The position numbers and the translations under genes were made by a program. A stretch of 64,000 nucleotides of DNA. Origin: Pelobates cultripes (lineage: Eukaryota > Chordata > Amphibia > Anura > Pelobatidae). Where the stretch lies: assembly GCA_933207985.1 (NCBI GenBank), contig OW240912.1, positions 250,406,206-250,470,205 on the forward strand. Direction: 5' to 3'. Below, one piece after another: positions 37,866 through 49,977 of this stretch; position 1 is the first letter of the stretch, and every line of letters begins with the position of its first letter. The notes below the pieces were generated by a model. The model was not told where the DNA came from. It saw nothing but the letters and a program-made list of their open reading frames with translations, and searched no databases.

Positions 37866-38262
37866 TTAAAGGACATCTGTCATCACATTTTCACTTCTCC
37901 TTTTATAAAAGTTTGTTACATTTAATTACATTTCCTAATTTCTTTTTAAATGATATATATTGATTTTTTTTAATGAAAAAATTTAACTTTTTATCTAACT
38001 TAGCAGCTATTTTGGGTGAGACTCTTCTGTTATCTGGCCAACTAGTGCTCACCTTAACTTGCTTGTTGTTCTACATGAAACTGCACCAGCAGGCAAGTTA
38101 GGTTGAGCAGCAGTTGTTCGGATAACAGAGTCTGACCCAACATGGCTGTTCAGCCAGATTTAAAACAAAAATTCATAAAATAAAAAATATCATTATGTTT
38201 CATTAAATACAACTCACTTTTAAAAAATTAGAAGAGAAAATGTAATGACAGTAGTCCATTAA
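37866..38262. mobile_element. T2-like foldback MITE, another family
   Basis: TTAA at 37866-37869 and 38259-38262. The left arm AGGACATCTGTCATCAC is mirrored by GTAATGACAGTAGTCC at the right, and the interior (ATCTGGCCAACTAG, GGCAAGTTAGGTTGAGCAGC) also folds on itself. No coding capacity. Confidence 0.7.
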
Positions 38263-38714
38263 TAATGAATAGCTCTACTGACAATTAAAACTCCCCATTA
38301 TTATTGTGACATTTTAAATGTATATAATCAGAAACAACTTTAAGATAGGTATTTATATTGTTCCCCATAAGCTTAATATTTATTTTTCTCTTGACATTTG
38401 GCTTTGTTTGATTGTAGGCTTGTGTGAGCAGTGCCCTTCTATATAGTCTGGTTTCCTAATTTTTCTATTAATATGATATAAAATATCCTCCTTGAGCATC
38501 ATTTGTGTATTAGATAATTGGACTACATAGGGAAAACAGTATGATCCACTGCACTTTTCATATACTGGGTTATTTATTAAAGTCCAGACTAAGGATTGTC
38601 CAGGTCACTTGGAGTGCAATATATGTACTTTGTTTACTTACAAGTCTATTTTTAAGACTTTTCAATGTTTGGATTTTGCAATGTAGACTTCAAATTACCA
38701 ATAATATATACCAT

Positions 38715-39200
38715 AGGGAGCTGTAATCTCCCTGCTCTTCCTGCACTGTTCCCTCGCGCGCCCTGAAATGACACCGGGAATCAGGATATGATGTCACTGT
38801 TGCCTATACGGCAGGAAGAGCATGAAGATTACATGAATCCCCAGGGAGAGGACCCACACTAGCTACACCAAAGATAGGGAGGCTGGGTGGGTTTAAATAA
38901 ATAAATAAAAGAATGAAAAAATAACAATAATAAAATATATATAAATATATATATACACAGACAAATATATATATTTATTATTTGTGAGTATGTGAGAGAA
39001 TGTGTGTTAGTGTGTCAATATGTGTGTGTGTCAGTGTGTGTATCTGAGAGTGTGTGTCTGTCTGTGAGTGTATGTCAGTATGTGTGTCTATAAGTGAGAA
39101 TGTGGGTGTCTGTCATTAAAAGTATGTGTGTTGGATAACCAATGTGCGTGCCAATGAGTGCGTGTATAGATCAGTGGGAGTGTGTGTGCTGAAAAGGATG
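38715..39200. repeat. Interspersed repeat with GT-rich minisatellite, copy 2
   Basis: Head (CTGCTCTTCCTGCACTGTTC to AAAGATAGGGAGGCTGGG), an AT-rich middle and GTGTGTCAGTGTG-like tail match the arrangement at 21440-22130. Confidence 0.65.
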
Positions 39201-39252
39201 GAAATGTTTAATTGAAAAGATAATTTTACTCAATTCATGTGATTAGTTATAA

Positions 39253-40215
39253 TATGAATACAGGGCTGGCCCTAGGCGCCCTGTGCAAAAGTTCTTCACA
39301 GCGAACCCATATCCTCATCCTCCCTGGTCATATACCTTAATCCATGTATATGTGTGTGTATAGGAGTGTAGTGTTTGTATAGGGGATTTATTAAATTAAT
39401 AATGATTTAAAAACAAATATTTATTCACCCTACTCTTTTACCTTGTACCAGTGAAAGGGGAATGCTGATATCTCTGGTGGTCCAGTGTGCTGGGAATCTG
39501 TTCTGCTCCTTCACCGGGTGCAGACTATGAGTAACTGTCTCACAAGCTCAGACAAGCTTTCGTCTGGTAATCCATGGCAATGCACTGATTGGCCCAAGCG
39601 CAGAAGACAACTACTTATGGTCTGCCGCCAACAGAAGTGCAAGCCAGAGATGCCAAACTGCCTCCTCCGCATTAAAGACAGACAGTCACACACACACACA
39701 CACACTCAGTAACAGGCAGACAGTTACACACACACACACAGACACTTACAGGTAGACAGTCACACACACAGTTAGAAGCAGCCGCACCACACTCAGTTAC
39801 AGGCAGACAGGCAGACACACTCAGTTACAGGCAGTCAGACACACTCAGTAGATCCCCATCTGTCTTACAAGTGACAAGTCCCACAATAGTTTGCTAGCTG
39901 AGCATTTACAATTGGCCCATGCTTGCAGGGCTGTGTTTAGCATGAAGCAGTGTTTGTGTGTTTAAATGTAAGCATGCTTTTGTATGGAATATGTGTGTCT
40001 GAATGTTGTCTTTGGAATGCAGGTGTGCATTTGTGTGTAGTGTATAAACTGCCGCCCACAGATACACACATACACACACACACATTGATACACAACATAC
40101 ATGCAAATACACAGATACACACACTGACACATATACAGAGATACATACACGCATACACAGAGATACATACATGCATACACAGAGATACACACAAACTGAC
40201 ACACAGATATACAGA
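39253..40215. mobile_element. hAT-like repeat end with CA/GT minisatellites
   Basis: Starts CAGGGCTGGCCCTAGGCGCC, close to the hAT-type termini at 10977 and 63320. Inside are minisatellites built on CACACTCAGTTACAGGCAGA (39685-39860) and on GATACACACACTGACACA-like units (40055-40210). The right border is unknown; 40215 is only where the tandem repeats stop. Cysteine/valine-rich frames here are artefacts of the repeats. Confidence 0.45.
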
Positions 40216-40433
40216 CATTGTTGGGTAAGTGTGATAGGGTTTGGGGAGGAAAGTTTGATTTTCTTAATAAGCTAAATAAGTTATTTAGAACACATTTATT
40301 AATAAATAAGTTAGCAAGAAGTGAAACAAGTATGGTGTTTATGATGTATTTTAATATGCAATATTGGAACTTATTACTAGTTACTTTAAATTGGCAATTG
40401 CATTAAAAAGATATCATAAACTGTAATGTAAAA

Positions 40434-41482
40434 TGTGACGAAATGCCTTTTGTCACTGGATTGTTAGGTGACCCCGGCTGTTGGAGGAGCCTGATTGCCA
40501 GCCTCCTTCCTCATGACTATGGCCCTGGGTTGTATTGCCATTTAAAAAGAGTATTTGGGGTTTATTGGCTTTTAAAGACTATTTCTGCCCATTTGAATCC
40601 ATGGGAAGGCGTGTCTCTTCCCCTCCCCCGTTTCCTGTCTCTTGTTCTCCTGCAAGGCGTTCTCCCAGGCACACTGCCAAACCAGTTGGAACTGACTGCT
40701 TTTGTCCCTCCTTGGTCTCTCAACAGCCCTTGCTATGCTTTACCCCATGGCAAATTTACTCTGTTCGTGGGATCTGAGCGCTGTTCACCTATATTGGGCG
40801 CTCAGATCCGAGCTATCTAGGGATAGGTTAAATGTGAGGGTTCTGTGTAATATAATAAGAATTATGTATTTTTATATACTTTTACATATTTTTGCTGTTA
40901 GTGTAAAATGTAGATATTTTCTGTATCTGGAGATAATTGAGTTTACTGCAGTGCCTGAAGCCAATTATCTCCAGGATGGAGAAGAGGGATTTCATTGTGT
41001 ATGTGGGAGTGTTATTATGTTAATTAGTGTTTCCATTGGTTTGTGTCCCTTTTGTTGCAGTTTACCACCAGGTCCAAGGGGTGTGCCTCTGACCTGAAAA
41101 CTTGTATATAAGGAGTAATAAACGCTCAGTGGAGTCAGATCATCTTGTACCTTCATGAAGTTTTGGCTCATGTTTGGGGGATTGGAGAACTACACTCTGG
41201 GGATTGCTATAATCACTATACTCCCCAGGGTATAATCACACTCTGCTAAGAGCTTGTTCCTGTTCCTGCTCTCTGGAATTCGGAGAGGTTGACCTACTGG
41301 AAGCTGGACCCTGGTCATGGGTCCAGAGTGGGTGGAGATGGCGAGACCCCAACCAAGCTGCGGCGGTTCGTGGGAGTCTACAGTGGTTATGGTGTATGGG
41401 GGAGTGCTTGGAGTCCTCGGAAAGCACAAGGAGCATCCATCAACGGAAGGTACCCGGTCGGGGTGCTAGCGGTTCCGTTACA
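40434..41482 (+). mobile_element. LTR-like element, copy A (probable solo LTR)
   Basis: Runs from TGTGACGAAATGCC to GGTTCCGTTACA, i.e. TG...CA with imperfect inverted ends. Near 41105 a TATATAAGG stretch is followed by AATAAA, which would suit a promoter/polyadenylation region of an LTR. Flanks (TAAAA and TTAAA) are a possible but imperfect 5-base duplication. The three forward frames of 80-131 codons do not resemble known proteins. Alternative: a non-autonomous element of another class. Confidence 0.6.
40770..40809 (+). other. Conserved hairpin of the LTR-like family, copy A
   Basis: Arms GGATCTGAGCGC (40770-40781) and GCGCTCAGATCC (40798-40809) pair perfectly over 12 bases around a 16-base loop that ends TTGG, as in the other two copies read in the same sense. 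Confidence 0.75.
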
Positions 41483-41639
41483 TTAAATTAATAAAAAAGG
41501 TTGTCAATAATGTTTTTAAAATAAATATGACAATGTGAATATTGTGTTTGTAAGGAGGTGTGTATGAACTATTAATCTGAAGTATTAAAGTCACAAAATG
41601 AAAATATAATACATAATACATGTACATAATACACACAAT

Positions 41640-42010
41640 AGTTACATACTAAAGACACTAAACACACATTTAAACATAGAAAAAACTGACACAAACACGT
41701 TTACACCCAGAGAACACTGACAAACTCGTACTTTACATACATAGAAAACTGATACACATCCAAACAACAGATACTGACACACACATAGGACACTGTCACA
41801 CACATTTAAACACAGAGGAAATTGACACACACACATTTACCCACAGAGGACACTGACACATACACACTCATTGACAGAGACACTCACTGATTTGGCACAC
41901 ACTGACAGGCAGACACACACATTCACTCACAGACACACACACTCACTGACATACTGATTTGACACACACTGACCGACACACATTCACTGACAAACACACA
42001 TACAGTGACA
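41640..42010. repeat. CA-rich minisatellite region
   Basis: Loose repeats such as ACACACATTTAAACACAGA and CACTCACTGACA-like units. Part of an undefined interspersed repeat. Confidence 0.7.
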
Positions 42011-42373
42011 GACACATACTCAGGCCTTGAGTGTTCCACATCTACAACAGGTCTCGCAGCATTGGATCCCTGCATTCAAATAAACACAACAACACACAAA
42101 CACATAACTGTATGCAAACAACAATATGACACAAAATGCACCTTTGCATTCAAAAGACAAAGATATGTACAAACACAAATACACCCCTACATGCACCCAC
42201 TCATATTTCATACAAAAAAATGCATACATTCTAACACATAAACACAGTTTACAAAGACAACTGTGCAAGGATGTAGATCCTCAGCTGGCAAGGTATCATC
42301 TGAGTTGCACGACACCCTTGGCCACCCTTGTGCTAGAGGGAGACCCAAAAATTTATCAGGGTCCTATTTACAT

Positions 42374-42409
<36 letters not shown>
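42374..42409. repeat. (TAGA)n microsatellite
   Basis: Nine tandem TAGA units without interruption. Confidence 0.95.
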
Positions 42410-43216
42410 CAAAAAGAGCATAGAAAATTGTCTAATTTGTAATAAAAAAAAAAAGCACAACCATAAATTCAAACCTCCAGTATTTAATATTGAAATGTGC
42501 AGGTGAAGTAGAGAAACTCTTACCTCTGCTGCAATATTAAATAGCAGGTCATTTTACCATGATGATGTGCATGCACACGCACACAAGCATCTACTTGCCT
42601 TGAAATAGTGGGCATTCATGTGTGCCAGACATTTGTCCCCAGAAATACCAGCATTTAGTAGTAAAGCATAATCATGTCTTAGGGGTTTTCTGTGTTTACA
42701 CATTCCTCCTGGTCTCTGGCTGCAACATTTGGTACTGCACTCTTAGGAACATTTAATACTGATTTCCTGGAAGTACAAGGAAGTGGTTATGTTTTTTACT
42801 TACTGCTGCTGCACATGTCACGCCGATAAACGTTTTAGTACAGTTTATTAGGATAAGCGTTATGCTAACTGACACTAAATTGAAAGGTCCTCTTTAAATA
42901 AGTCAGGACAGTGGGACAGGATCAAAAATCGGGACTGTCCTGCCAAACTCGGGGTGGTTGGGAGGCATGCTTAAGCCCAGCCACCTGTAGTGGCTGGAAA
43001 TATATTACTATTTTCCTTATTCTACTTTCATCCTAAATTAGGAGGGATCTTTCCATCAAAGTTTAATCTTGAAGGGTTGGGTGGAACTTTATAATATTGA
43101 CCTGAGTGAGGTGTTCAGACGAGAGAGTAGAAAATTAATTTGAGAACTCTAACAGGGTTACTCACTTACAGGGTTATGTACTCAAGGGATTGAAGTGAAT
43201 TTAACGACACAATAGC

Positions 43217-43743
43217 GTAAAGGGACACTATAGTCACCATAATAATTACAGCTTGATGTAGTTGTTCTGGTGAGTATAATCATTGCCTTCAGGCATTTTC
43301 ATGTAAACACTGGCTTTTCAGAGAATTTCATTTCCCTTAGGGACACCTCCAAGTGGCCACTCCTCAGATGGCCACTGGAGGGGCTCCCTGGCTCAGGGAT
43401 GCACAGTAAGCAGCCCTGCCATTCAGCGTCCCCACGCTCTGCATGGAGACGCTGAATTTTCCTCATAGATATGCATCGTTTCAATTCATCTCTATGAGGA
43501 GGTCCTGATTGGCCAAAACGGCATTTGGCCCCGCCCCGTGCCAATTTCCTATGGGAAAGCATTGGATTGGCTAAAAATCGACCATTTTGATGATGTCACA
43601 AAGGGGGCAGGGCGCTGGGAATAAGGCGAGTTTTATACTTTTATACGGAGGCTAAGAGGCGGGGGCGGAGCCACCTGAATGGTGGATTTAGCACTATAGG
43701 GTTCGGAATACGTTTGCATTCTTGACCCTATAGTAATCCTTTC
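43217..43743. mobile_element. T2-like MITE
   Basis: Left end AGGGACACTATAGTCACC preceded by GTAA (a changed TTAA); right end TTGACCCTATAGTAATCC. The interior has CAGCGTCCCCACGCTCTGCA and TCTCTATGAGGAGGTCCTGA, also found inverted in the element at 45763-46399, and CATTTTGATGATGTCACAAA as at 16.4 kb. Confidence 0.75.
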
Positions 43744-44394
43744 ACTGGGAAACAATCTCTAAGTTAGCTCTGCTTTCAGTTTGGCTTCTTCCGTTTGGCT
43801 TCTTTGGCCTTAAATTTGAAATTCAGCTTTAATTCACTTTGAATTCTCATTTTAGTAAATAACCCTGTAAGTGTTCCACATTGACATTTAACTATTTAGG
43901 TGGCATTCCAAGATCCATATTTAGCACAGAGAGTGAGTTGAAAATCATTTAAATCACTATGAAATTCTCTTTCTACAGCTTGTTTTCTTTTTTTGGCACC
44001 ATGTGAGATCAAACTGAAGACAAAAATGTTCTGCAATTTAAATATTCAATTTTTTTGTGATCTATAAATAAACTATTTTCCATGTTCCAATATTGCTTTT
44101 TTTCCACAACAAAATGTATTGTCTATTGACAGAAAACTATTTAGACTAGTACTTTTTTGGCAGTAATCAGATGTCTTCATATTTAAATTTCTGGTAAAAT
44201 TACCGTATATACTCGAGTATAATTCGACCCAAATATAAGTCGAGACCCCTAATTTTTCCCCCAAAAACTGGGAAAACTTATTGACTCGAGTATAAGACTA
44301 GGGTGGGAAATGCAGCAGCTACTGGTAAATTTCTAAATAAAATTAGATCCCCAAAAAATTATATTAATTTAATATTTATTTACAGTGTGTATAT

Positions 44395-44705
44395 AATGAA
44401 TGCAGTGTGTGTGTGTGTGTGTATATAATGCAGTGTGTGTATGAATGCAGTGTGTGTGTGTATGAATGCAGTGTGTGTGTATGAATGCAGTGTGTGTGTG
44501 TATGAGTGCAGTGTGTGTGTATGAATGCAGTGTGTGTGAATGCAGTGTGTGTGTGTGTATGAGTGCAGTGTGTGTGTGTATGAATGCAGTGTGTGTGTGT
44601 ATGAGTGCAGTGTGTGTGTATGAATGCAGTGTGTGTGTATGAATGCAGTGTGTGTGTATGAGTGCAGTGTGTGTGTGTGTGTATGAATGCAGTGTGTGTA
44701 TGTGA
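44395..44705. repeat. Minisatellite, units on GAATGCAGTGTGTGTGTAT
   Basis: About 15 units of 17-25 bases alternate GAATGCAGTG and GAGTGCAGTG with variable GT length. It lies wholly inside the mariner-like MITE. Confidence 0.9.
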
Positions 44706-44914
44706 TGCAGAGCCTTTGTGGGGGGGTGGGCATTTTTATTATTTTTTGAAAAATTAATATTATTATTTTTATATATATTTTGTATATTATTAATACATTT
44801 TAATTTAATATTATTTAAATCTTTATTTATTTTCGTCCCCCCTCCCTGCTTGATACATGGCCAGGGAGGGGGGCTCTCATTCCCTGGTGGTCCAGTGGTG
44901 CAGATACTATGCAG

Positions 44915-45190
44915 GAGGGGGGCTGGCTGCAAACTGTAACTTACCTTTCCTGCAGCTCCTGTCAGCTCCCTACATCTCCGTGCCGGTCTGCTCCCCTGTC
45001 AGCTCCCACTGTAAGTCTCGTGAGAGCAGCGCAGAGCGTTGCCACGGTAACCCGTGACAACGCTCTGACCCCGCGGCTCTCGCGAGACTTACAGTGGGAG
45101 CTGACAGGGGAGCTGACCGGCACGGAGATGAAGGGAGCTGACAGGAGCTGCAGGAAAGGTAAGTTACAGCTCTCTGCCAGCCCCCAACAG
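44915..45190. repeat. Long near-perfect inverted repeat with X-box-like centre
   Basis: Arms of roughly 135 bases (about 44915-45050 and 45056-45190) mirror each other with few mismatches; for example CAGCTCCCACTGTAAGTCTC on the left against its inverse on the right. Close to the centre, 45038-45051 reads GTTGCCACGGTAAC, which fits the RFX-family X-box pattern (GTTGCC, then GGTAAC). Confidence 0.75.
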
Positions 45191-45762
45191 GAACGCCGGG
45201 CTCATTACAAGGTCCTGGTCTGTATTATGGCAATGGAAGTTGCCATAATACAGACAGTGACTCGAGTATAAGACGAGTGGGGGTTTTTCAGCACAAAAAA
45301 TTTGCCGAAAAACTCGTCTTATACTCAAGTATATACGGTAATTGTTTTTGATATCATGAGAAAAGATTACTTTTTTTACCACATTTTAGTGCACAGTAAT
45401 ATTACATGATCACTTTATTTTATCTTTTCTACATGCGAAAGACAATGCTGAATTAGAGTGCACCTACTTTTATTAGCACAATATCAAGTACCAAATATTA
45501 TATGACTTTATAACTACTGTTAAAGCTGTAGTAAAGTCTAAGGGTTAGTCACTAAAGTGAAAATTACTTCAAAGTGAATTTCAAACTTAAAGTCTAAGTA
45601 GCTGAACTGGAAAAATTCTCCAAGTCAATTGTGCTTCTGTGCTCCTAGTTTGGCTACTTTAGCATTAAATTTGAAATACGTGTTAAATTCAATTTGAATT
45701 TCTGACAATTCTCGCGGTAGTGAATAACCATGTAACCATTTAGATCACATAAATATTGTTAC

Positions 45763-46399
45763 TAGAGGGAAACCATAGTGCCAGAAAAACAAAGCTGTTT
45801 TTCTGGCACTAAAGCTGACTATAGTGCCTACTCCCCCCACCTTTCCCCCCCTCCACAGCTGTACAGAAGGGGTTAACACCCTTACCTGTGTTACCTGCCA
45901 GCACTGGCCCTGCCCCGTTTTTGATATCATCAAAGTGGCCGATTTGTAGCCAATCCAATGCTTTCCCATTGGAAATTGGCATGGGGACGGGGCCAAATGC
46001 CATTTTGGCCAATCAGGACCTCCTCATAGAGATGAATTGAATCGATGCATAACTATGAGGAAAATTCAGCATCTCCATGCAGAGCGTGGGGACGCTAAAT
46101 GGCATGGCTGCTTATTGTGCATCCATGAGCCAGGGAGCCCCTCCAGTGGCCACAGGTTACCTGGGTTCAGTGCCAATGTCCCTCGGTGCTGGCTCGGGAT
46201 ATCCTCTGCTCCTCCTCCCGCGGCCAGCTTCAGTGAGGTGACAAAAAGTCGCCTAATGATCCGTAAATCCCTCTAGTGGCTGTCTCGTAGCATCATGACC
46301 ATTAGAGCTCATTGTAGTGTTTATAGTCATATTACCCTGTCAGCCAATGGATCTTTGTCCCCAGCTATCACCAGCAAAAAAGTGACAGTACCTCTTTAA
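45763..46399. mobile_element. T2-like MITE, mosaic copy
   Basis: Left end AGGGAAACCATAGTGCCAG, right end ACAGTACCTCTTTAA (TTAA 46396-46399). The middle contains the inverse of blocks of the 43.2-kb element and the right part GCCAATGTCCCTCGGTGCTG shared with 32.5 kb. It therefore looks like parts of two subfamilies joined. Confidence 0.65.
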
Positions 46400-47768
46400 C
46401 GTATCGCTACCACAACTGAAAAAAACAAGTGATAACCATGGGTATTTTAATTATTCATTTTTATGCACGACAATGTTTTAAATAAGTTATCATTACAACA
46501 TGAAAAAGCATGGATGAATAGCCCACCTGATAATAATATCCTTAATCCATGCCGCCTTTTTTTGCTGATTATTATCTTTTTAAATTACTTCTGTGTGTTG
46601 CTTTATATGGGTTTTGGCACTGCCTCTGTTGAAATAGCTTCAGTATTTTTTGAGACCTTACATGACTTTCCTTCTCTGCTCACAAACAAGTATTCACACT
46701 AACAAACAAAAAGTTGAACAGCAGTTGGATATCCATTTTATTAAAGTAAATACCCAGATGTTTTAAGTTCACAAAACAAATTTGGAACTTACACTTAAAA
46801 TTAAAAATAGAACGCTTTTTTGAGGATAATGGAGTGCGAAAGGCAATGGAAATGTTTTGTTTTTTTTCAAAAATGTATTTTAACATTTTCCTTTGAGTCT
46901 ACATTTTACTGAGTCAAATCCAGCAGCTTGTAAAGTAACATTAATATTCATTAAAGTATAAATATATGATTTGAGATGACAAAATAATAGCCTTATGATA
47001 AAGATTTTTATAAAGTAAAATTACTATTTTATGAACTAGCAGTATTCATTTTACACTGAATAACAATTGGAATTCTTTGAAAATGTGACTCTGTTCCAAA
47101 TTGCGGAATGTGCTATACAGTGGGAAACTTTACCAATTTTAGACATATCTATTTTAAGTCAATGCACAACAGAGCACAGCTTAACCTCAGGCTGACCTTC
47201 ACAGTTTGATCTTCTGTAAACTGGAAGAATCAAAAACTGGGAGGAGGAAAGCCTATAGTACGTGTCGCTGTTTTATGTGCAAATTATGTACGTGTTGTAT
47301 CACTTACGTAATTATTAACTTTTACTGAATTTTACAGAAAAAGTAAGACAAACATTAATTTGGATTTTAACGGATCCATCATGCCCTTGTAAACAAAATT
47401 TCAAATTACATAAATTTAAATTATTAGTTATTGCATCCATTAAGATTGATGTACAAAGATTTTGACAGATTTCACTTATTGCCGTTTCAAGCAATGCAGA
47501 AAAGCTCAACACTAGAATTATTGCTTAGTTGACTTTTGGAATGTATGTATGTGGATACGCATATTCATATGTCTGTGAATATACTTGTATGCTGATAGAG
47601 CTAATTATCTACTGCAAGTTAATGTAGAAAGAAGTAGCTCTACACGTATAAGGGTAAAATTGGAGCCAGTGTGAATGTACAGAGCCTGTAGGAATGTGCA
47701 ATTTATTTCATGATGTATAACATTTTGTATAACAAAACAAATAACATTTTGAAATTACATGTATTCTT

Positions 47769-47842
47769 TAAGATATATATATATATATATATACACATAT
47801 ATGTATATGAATATATATATATATTATTATTATTATTATTAT
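47769..47842. repeat. (TA)n and (TTA)n microsatellites
   Basis: TA-rich tract passing directly into seven TTA units. Confidence 0.9.
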
Positions 47843-48560
47843 TCAGTAATCAGTTGGGTATATCAGTAAATTCTTAACTTTTAAGCATATGTAAATCTTA
47901 AGTGGATTTGTGGTACTTTGTAGGGGTAAAATCAGACTAACTATATTCTAAATACCTCACATTTGCTTGGATTGGACTCACTGTGAAACAGTACAAAATT
48001 ACTCCAAATATTTATTGAATGACCTCAACTAGCTCAGGAACTGTGCAGGAATGAATTCAGCAAGAAGAGTCTGGCAACGTGTGGATGGTGAAGGGTTAAA
48101 CTATATTGCAGGGTACATGCTACTCCCATATCTGTCAGAGATACCAGAAGGAGCCTTTTTGTGGTGTTGCTTGGGCAAAATTAAAGAGATATATATTCAC
48201 CAACATTTTCTAATAGTATTTGACCTTCCCTTAGGCTGCCATGTTATGGAGTAATAAGTAAGTGGGGTATTTATTAACCTTCACTCCATCACCTACATTG
48301 TGAAGAAGTATGAGGGCACCAGACCATTGGATCCCTCTAGTTAATAAATATAAATTTAGTTAAAATTCAGTGTTTGATAAAAAAAAAAACAATTGTTTAG
48401 AATCCCCTAAGAACATGCCCTTTATTGACTTTCTTAAAAAGGGTCCTACTTCTCCTGTCCTCTTGAATCTTGAGTGTGGCTTTGCATTTGTCTTCTGCGT
48501 TGCTTTGGTGTTTCTATTGCTTCTGTTTCTCAGGATGTATCAGTCAACTTGTGCCTTGAG

Positions 48561-48565
<5 letters not shown>

Positions 48566-48602
<37 letters not shown>
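48566..48602. repeat. (TA)n microsatellite
   Basis: About 18 uninterrupted TA units. Confidence 0.95.
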
Positions 48603-48606
<4 letters not shown>

Positions 48607-49811
48607 TTTAATTACAATAAAACATTTTAGATGTGTAACATTAATATACAAAAGTATCAGTTTAGGTTATTTTATTTGTTATTCACTAGCAATTATGAAG
48701 AGCAATATACATAAAATGAGATCATTAAATATCTAATGTTTCATTATTCCTTTTGTTCTATGATAATATTCAGAGAATTAGATGACCTCCTGGAGAGACG
48801 TTGTTGTGTGCTTAGTTTATGCTAAGTTTTCACCAACACAAAATTCATCATTCATCTATATGTTTTATTTAGAATGTTCTTGCATCTCTGCCAGAATACT
48901 GAAACACTTTAATTATGATTGTGTGCATTGGAATTGTTATTGCAGTATCTGTTTTATAATAGTCAGCATGCCTGTCTCCATTTTTAACACCTTGTGTGGT
49001 TTATCTTTGCTCACCCTCTAATATTTAATATATTGCAAACACAATTTATTTTTAAAGACGCCTACATATACAGCTTAAGCATTGCCAGATGTCTTATCTA
49101 TAGCTTATTCATACGAAGGCCAACAGAGAAATCAGATATCAGGCTGTGGATCGTAATCAGTTGTTTTTCTATGTAACTTACGTTATAAATAAAATATCAT
49201 GTTACATAATTTGGAAGGTAAGCTATCAATATCAGTCTCAATTTAAAAGGGCTAACCTTCCCTTAGTACTCAAAGGTAATCAATTTTGCCCAGTTTGGAC
49301 ATAATTGGCATTGATAATTCTAAAGAGTTAATTCTTCATAGGAGCAGTCCCTTAGTGCCGAAAAGGGCCCAGTTTATATTGAACTGTTCCTAAACGGTTG
49401 AACATTAAGGGCTAGTTTCCTATGTTGCTACTTTTACCAGCCTGCTACTACTTTATATCATGTATTAGCAGGCTGGTTACTCTTATCAAGCAGTAACTGT
49501 TTACCAAGTAAAAAAAAACCTTACAAATGGCTACAAGGAAATACTGAAAGTCAGACTGAAGAACTGTGGACAACAGCTTTCATATTTTCTATATTTGCTA
49601 TTAACCTCTACTTAGTAACTGGTTTTTGACTGGTTTCCAGCCCTGTAATTTCTCAATAGTGGCCAACAACCCAAAACAACTACACAACAACCTTTGGACT
49701 GGTTAAAAGACGTTAACATTGTATAGACTATTACTGTCTCCTGCTAAGGTTAATCGCAGGGTGAAAGGATGCATGCTCAAGCTGAGCCTTTTTGCTGGCA
49801 CGAAGGAGAGT

Positions 49812-49977
49812 TTAAAGGGACAATCCAGACCCGTAAAGCACTTTAGTTTGCTAAAAAGCTTCATGTATGAAGAATGTGTCCTCTTTTTTCATTTTACAAA
49901 AAGTGCAGATTTCAACAGAAATTGGCACTTTTACAAATTAACCTGGTTACACCTTGGTCAGTAGAGGGTCACTTTAA
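49812..49977. mobile_element. Short T2-like MITE
   Basis: TTAA at both borders; left end AGGGACAATCCAGACC, right end AGAGGGTCACT. Only 166 bases, no coding capacity. Confidence 0.65.

Larger units (their letters stand above)
44201..45340. mobile_element. Mariner-like MITE with long internal palindrome
   Basis: Terminal inverted repeats CCGTATATACTCGAGTATAA and TTATACTCAAGTATATACGG, each next to TA, which fits a TA target and the Tc1/mariner superfamily. A second inner motif, GACTCGAGTATAAGAC, occurs near both ends. Inside are a GT minisatellite (44395-44705) and a long GC-rich inverted repeat (44915-45190). No transposase; the histidine/threonine-rich 187-codon frame is the minisatellite read in reverse. 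Confidence 0.75.

Noticed and set aside
39906..40228. Several overlapping frames with MSVCVYLCVC-like text that could mimic a membrane protein
   Set aside because: Tandem CA/GT repeat artefact; frames on both strands are open for the same reason.
44369..44932. 187-codon and 117-codon minus frames rich in histidine and threonine
   Set aside because: They are direct translations of a GT minisatellite.
48051..48254. 67-codon frame MNSARRVWQRVDGEG as a possible exon
   Set aside because: No resemblance to ARHGAP6 or other proteins I know, and no fitting splice signals or coding bias.
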